From NCBI RefSeq assembly GCF_013004595.1, contig NZ_JABEMC010000004.1, positions 1 through 64,000 on the forward strand: a stretch of DNA of 64,000 nt, given 5' to 3'. Both the position numbers and the translations under genes were made by a program. The DNA is from Brevibacterium luteolum (GTDB lineage: Bacteria > Actinomycetota > Actinomycetes > Actinomycetales > Brevibacteriaceae). A model generated the notes under the pieces. It made no database searches and was not told the origin of the DNA. It saw only the letters and a program-made list of their open reading frames with translations. Positions 60,674 through 64,000 of this stretch are shown here, piece after piece (positions within the stretch are counted from its first letter, which is position 1; each line of letters opens with the position of its first letter).

Positions 60674-62757
60674 CGGGCATCACCGTCCTTTCGTCCTGCT
60701 CCGGCAGTGACGTCGTCGCTGTCGGTGCGTGCCTCATCGGCGTCAGCACCGGCTTCGCGTTCGCGGGCTTCCTTCTCGCGCAGCGCCTTGCGCTCGGCGA
60801 TCGAGAGCTCTGAACGGTCGGCGGTGAGTGTGCCGGTGGACTTCCGGCTGGCGCGCGTCGATGAGCCGGAGCGCTTCTCGATGGATGCCTGACGGCGCTT
60901 GGCCTCCTTGTAGGAGCCGCGCTTCTTCGACTTCTCCTTCGCCTTCTCCAGATCCAGGCCCATCGCACCGCGGTAGGCGGCCATCTTGACGCCGAGCTGG
61001 CGCGGATCCATGCCCGACCACGGGTGGCCGTGTCCGAAGAAGTGGGTGCGGGCCAGCACCTGCATCATCGGATGCGTGAACAGGACGACGAGGATGACGT
61101 CGACGATGACCGTGAGGCCGAGCGTGAATGCGAAGCCGCGCACGCTGCCGACGGCCAGGATGTAGAGGATGACGGCGGCGAGCATGTTGACGGCCTTCGA
61201 GGCGAAGATCGTGCGCTTGGCGCGATCCCAGCCGATCTCGACGGCGCTTGTGAGCTTGCGCCCAGAGCGCAGCTCGTCTCGGATGCGCTCGAAGTAGACG
61301 ATGAACGAGTCCGCTGTCATGCCGATGCCGACGATGAGACCGGCGACACCGGCCAGTGACAGCCGGTAGCCGTAGCGCCAGGTGACGAACAGCAAGAGCA
61401 GATACGTCAGCACACCGGCGACAGCGAGACTGGAGACCGTCACCAGTCCGAGCACGCGGTACTGGATGAGCGAGTAGACCACGACGAGCAGCAGACCGAT
61501 ACCGCCGGCCAGCAGGCCCTTGGCGAGGTAGTCGGCACCCAGGGTGGGTGAGATCTGCTGTTCGCTCTGGACCTGGAAGCTGATCGGCAGGGAGCCGTTC
61601 TTCAGCTGGCTGGCCAGGGTCTCGGCTTCCTCGACGGTGAACTGACCGGTGATGATCATCCGGCCGTCGGTGATGTGTGCCTGGGAACGCGGTGCTGAGA
61701 GCACCTGGCCGTCGAGCACCATCGCGAACTGGCTGTAGGGCTCCTGCAGGCCGGTGAGCTTGCCGGAGATCTGGCTGAAGGCCTCAGCGCCGTAGTTGTC
61801 GAGCGTCATGGATACTGCCGGGCGGTTCGTCTGGGCGCCCTGTGCGGTCGTCTCGAAGGTGAACTCGGCGTCGGTGATGTGGGAGCCGTCGAACTCGACG
61901 GGTCCGAGCACGTACTTCGCCGCACCGCTCTGGTCGCAGGCGACAACCGGCTGGTCGTCAGGGGCTGCTTCGCCGCCGATGCGATTCTCTTCCTTGGTGC
62001 AGTCGAGTTCCTGGAAGGTCTGCAGGATCTCCGGGGTCAGCCACGATTGGTCGGTCTGCGGATCGAAGCGCGGGAACTCGCCTTCCTTGACGGTGCCCTG
62101 ACCGGACTCGGCATCCTCAGCGTCGCCGGGGTTGCCGGCCGGGCCGGGCACGGTGCCGGCATCGCTGGGCTGCTGGGCCGTGACGTCGGCACCTTCAGTG
62201 CCGGTCACTGAACCGGCGCCGCCCTGTGCTGGCTCTTCTTCCGCGGGGGCCTCTTCATTGCCCTGGTCCTTGAGCAGCTCCTCGAGCTGCTTCTTCTCCT
62301 CATCGGTGGCGTCGTTGCCCTCCTCGCCCTGCTCTTCGGCAGGCTGCTCGCCGGTGTCCGGCTCGGGAGGTGCGACGACGGCAACACGGCGGAACACCAT
62401 CTGTGCCGAGGAGCGGACGAGCTCACGGGTCTGCTCGTCCGGGTTGCCCGGCAGGTTGACGATGATGTTGCGGTCGCCCTGCGTGGTGATCTCAGCTTCG
62501 GACACACCAGTGGAGTCGACGCGCTGGCGGATGATCGCCACCGCCTGCTCGAGCTGCTCCTGGGTGATGCGCTGATCCTCCAGCTGCGGCTCGAGGATGA
62601 TGGAGGTGCCGCCTTCGAGGTCGAGGGCGAGCTTCGGGGTCCAGGAGGCGTTCGACCAGATGGCCCCGCCGCCGATGAGGGCGACGAGGGCCAGCGTGAA
62701 GATCGTCAGCCACGCAAAGCGCAGTCCCGGACGGGGCTTGTCTGCGGAAGTTGACAC
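60670..62757 (-). CDS. secD: Protein translocase subunit SecD
   Basis: 695-residue export accessory protein. An N-terminal helix (about residues 14-32) precedes the large periplasmic P1 region with LALDLEGGTSIILEP; a Glu/Ala/Gly-rich linker of about 110 residues (roughly 130-240) interrupts it, much longer than in enteric SecD but typical of actinobacteria. Five C-terminal helices from about residue 420 include GLIVGIGMTADSFIVYFERIRDE, which carries the conserved Asp. A basic C-terminal 70-residue tail follows. GTG start. Confidence 0.94.
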   Translation of the reverse strand: MSTSADKPRPGLRFAWLTIFTLALVALIGGGAIWSNASWTPKLALDLEGGTSIILEPQLEDQRITQEQLEQAVAIIRQRVDSTGVSEAEITTQGDRNIIVNLPGNPDEQTRELVRSSAQMVFRRVAVVAPPEPDTGEQPAEEQGEEGNDATDEEKKQLEELLKDQGNEEAPAEEEPAQGGAGSVTGTEGADVTAQQPSDAGTVPGPAGNPGDAEDAESGQGTVKEGEFPRFDPQTDQSWLTPEILQTFQELDCTKEENRIGGEAAPDDQPVVACDQSGAAKYVLGPVEFDGSHITDAEFTFETTAQGAQTNRPAVSMTLDNYGAEAFSQISGKLTGLQEPYSQFAMVLDGQVLSAPRSQAHITDGRMIITGQFTVEEAETLASQLKNGSLPISFQVQSEQQISPTLGADYLAKGLLAGGIGLLLVVVYSLIQYRVLGLVTVSSLAVAGVLTYLLLLFVTWRYGYRLSLAGVAGLIVGIGMTADSFIVYFERIRDELRSGRKLTSAVEIGWDRAKRTIFASKAVNMLAAVILYILAVGSVRGFAFTLGLTVIVDVILVVLFTHPMMQVLARTHFFGHGHPWSGMDPRQLGVKMAAYRGAMGLDLEKAKEKSKKRGSYKEAKRRQASIEKRSGSSTRASRKSTGTLTADRSELSIAERKALREKEAREREAGADADEARTDSDDVTAGAGRKDGDAR

Positions 62758-62781
62758 AGGGGATCTTTCGTTGGGATGTGA

Positions 62782-63273
62782 TCAGGCCTTGAAGTCGTCA
62801 CCGCGGTCATCGCGGCGCGGGTCATCGAGGTCGTTGTCGGACGTGTAGTCGCCGCCGCCGTGGTTGCCGCCGCGGTAGTTGTCGAGGCGATCCGAGTCGT
62901 CGAAGCGGTCGTCCGCCAGGCGGTCATCGGAGGCCAGCGTGTCATCGGCAGGCAGGTCGCGGTCGGCATCAGCGGCAGCGGTGTCATCGGACAGCCCGTC
63001 GGTGGCGACACCGGCGGCCGGCTCGATGTGGCCGATGGCCTGCTGGTGGATGCGCAGCACAGTGCCGGGACCGCTCTCGATCGTGACGATGTGGTCCTCC
63101 GGCGAGACGGTGAGCACGGTTCCGTACACACCGAACGTCGTCATCACCTCGGCACCGGGCACCAGATTGGACTTGATGCTCTCCTGGCGGGCCTTCTGCT
63201 TCTTGCGGCTGCTGAACAGGAAGAACAGCATGAGGGCGCCGAGGCCAAGGAAGATGAGTGTTGTGGGATCCAC
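62782..63273 (-). CDS. yajC: Preprotein translocase subunit YajC with acidic tail
   Basis: 163-residue protein; the YajC core occupies residues 1-90: one helix (TLIFLGLGALMLFFLFSSRK), then RKKQKARQESIKSNLVPGAEVMT-type sequence and VYGTVLTVSPEDHIVTIESG. The remaining 70 or so residues are strongly acidic and disordered (many Asp, with GGNHGGGDYTSDN). Actinobacterial YajC usually has a shorter tail. GTG start. Heads yajC-secD-secF; ruvB lies upstream. Confidence 0.9.
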   Translation of the reverse strand: MDPTTLIFLGLGALMLFFLFSSRKKQKARQESIKSNLVPGAEVMTTFGVYGTVLTVSPEDHIVTIESGPGTVLRIHQQAIGHIEPAAGVATDGLSDDTAAADADRDLPADDTLASDDRLADDRFDDSDRLDNYRGGNHGGGDYTSDNDLDDPRRDDRGDDFKA

Positions 63274-63346
63274 GAGTGAGATCAGCCTTTCGATATGACG
63301 GGGCTATAGCCAAGAAGTCAGTCTAGTGGCGACGCGGCGGCAATCA

Positions 63347-64000
63347 CTAATCGTCGTCTGTGAACTCGAAGAGAGCCCGTTCGGCGTCCTTCGGGGGTAG
63401 CCCGAGGTGTCGCCAGCCCTGACCTGTGGCGATGCGTCCGCGCGGGGTGCGGGAGATGAGTCCTTCGCGCACGAGGAACGGTTCGGCGACCTCTTCGACG
63501 GTCTCTGGCTCCTCCCCTACGGACACGGCCAGGGTGCGCAGGCCGACAGGTCCGCCGTCGAAACGCTCGCACAGGGCGCGCAGCACAGCGCGGTCGAGCC
63601 GGTCGAGTCCGCGCTCGTCGACTTCGTAGACCTTGAGTGCGGCGCGTGCGGCGTCGTAGTCGACGACGCCGCGGCCGCGGACCTGTGCCCAGTCGCGCAC
63701 TCGGCGCAGCAGCCGGTTGGCGATGCGCGGGGTGCCGCGGGAGCGGGTGGCGACCTCCTGCAGACCGGCGGCATCGGCTTCGATGTCGAGCATCTGGGCT
63801 GAGCGTCGCAGCACAGTGTGCAGGTCCTCTTCGGAGTAGAAGTCGAGGTGGCCGGTAAACCCGAAGCGGTCGCGCAGCGGTGCCGGCAGCAAGCCGGAGC
63901 GGGTGGTCGCCCCGACCAGGGTGAAGGGCGGCAGGTCGAGCGGGATGGCGGTCGCGCCGGGTCCTTTGCCGACGATGACGTCGACGCGGAAGTCCTCCAT
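63347..64000 (-). CDS. ruvB: Holliday junction branch migration ATPase RuvB, C-terminal part
   Basis: 217 residues ending at the stop at 63347; the gene continues past the right edge, where the Walker motifs lie. The visible part starts in the sensor 1 region with [22 protein letters not shown], which includes the arginine finger, then the sensor 2 lid [16 protein letters not shown] and the C-terminal winged helix ([21 protein letters not shown]). The ruvB-yajC-secD-secF-rel order is conserved in actinobacteria. Confidence 0.95.
   Translation of the reverse strand: MEDFRVDVIVGKGPGATAIPLDLPPFTLVGATTRSGLLPAPLRDRFGFTGHLDFYSEEDLHTVLRRSAQMLDIEADAAGLQEVATRSRGTPRIANRLLRRVRDWAQVRGRGVVDYDAARAALKVYEVDERGLDRLDRAVLRALCERFDGGPVGLRTLAVSVGEEPETVEEVAEPFLVREGLISRTPRGRIATGQGWRHLGLPPKDAERALFEFTDDD

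Overview
The window is about 66% GC housekeeping chromosome from a high-GC Gram-positive, almost certainly an actinomycete of the order Micrococcales. A Brevibacterium-like organism is my best guess, made from gene order and protein style rather than any search. Supporting signs are a mycobacterial-type integration host factor (mihF), an ANTAR regulator of the PdtaR type, a PyrR-headed pyrimidine operon, a helicase-dead PriA, a HGxxPAAW protein in the trp operon, frequent GTG/TTG starts, GTGA/ATGA four-base overlaps, and several probably leaderless genes.

Layout. 1-2 kb: the tail of an IS481-type transposase, a hotdog thioesterase, the convergent ANTAR regulator, tRNA-Leu(CAA) and a small membrane protein. 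2-15.8 kb, minus strand: a supra-operon hisE-hisG-PH protein-CoA transferase-acyl-CoA carboxyltransferase-hisF-hisI-trpE-two small Trp-associated proteins-trpC-trpB-trpA-lgt-pyk. 16-17 kb: an FMN riboswitch controlling a PnuX/RibM-type riboflavin importer. 17-34.7 kb, minus: pyrR-pyrB-pyrC-bPH protein-carA-carB-pyrF-mihF-gmk-rpoZ-coaBC-metK-priA-fmt-rsmB-rpe, closely packed and preceded by a PyrR-binding hairpin that covers the pyrR ribosome binding site. 34.9-36 kb, plus: an epoxide-hydrolase-like enzyme. 36-47 kb, minus: aspartic prepilin peptidase and shikimate genes with translation genes, read as alaS-ruvX-mltG-aroE-A24 peptidase-aroC-aroK-aroB-efp-nusB, with rpsD upstream of alaS. 47.3-48.9 kb: the one clearly non-housekeeping patch, a Roadblock/LC7 protein downstream of a frameshifted ABC ATPase. 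49-52 kb: aspS-rarA. 52.3 kb, plus: an ArsR-type metal sensor with a candidate operator. 52.7-57 kb: hisS, an MBL-fold hydrolase, a DUF349 protein and an orphan AbiEi-like protein. 57-64 kb, minus: ruvB (partial), yajC-secD-secF and rel.

The genes join central biosynthesis (His, Trp, chorismate, UMP, CoA, SAM) to translation, protein export and stringent-response functions. There is no prophage, CRISPR array or large island. The items most worth following up are the ABC-ATPase/Roadblock pair, whose ATPase carries at least two single-base frameshifts while no other gene in the window is visibly broken; the ArsR sensor with its palindrome; the riboflavin importer standing alone at a locus where relatives keep riboflavin biosynthesis genes; and the CoA-transferase/carboxyltransferase pair inserted in the his cluster.
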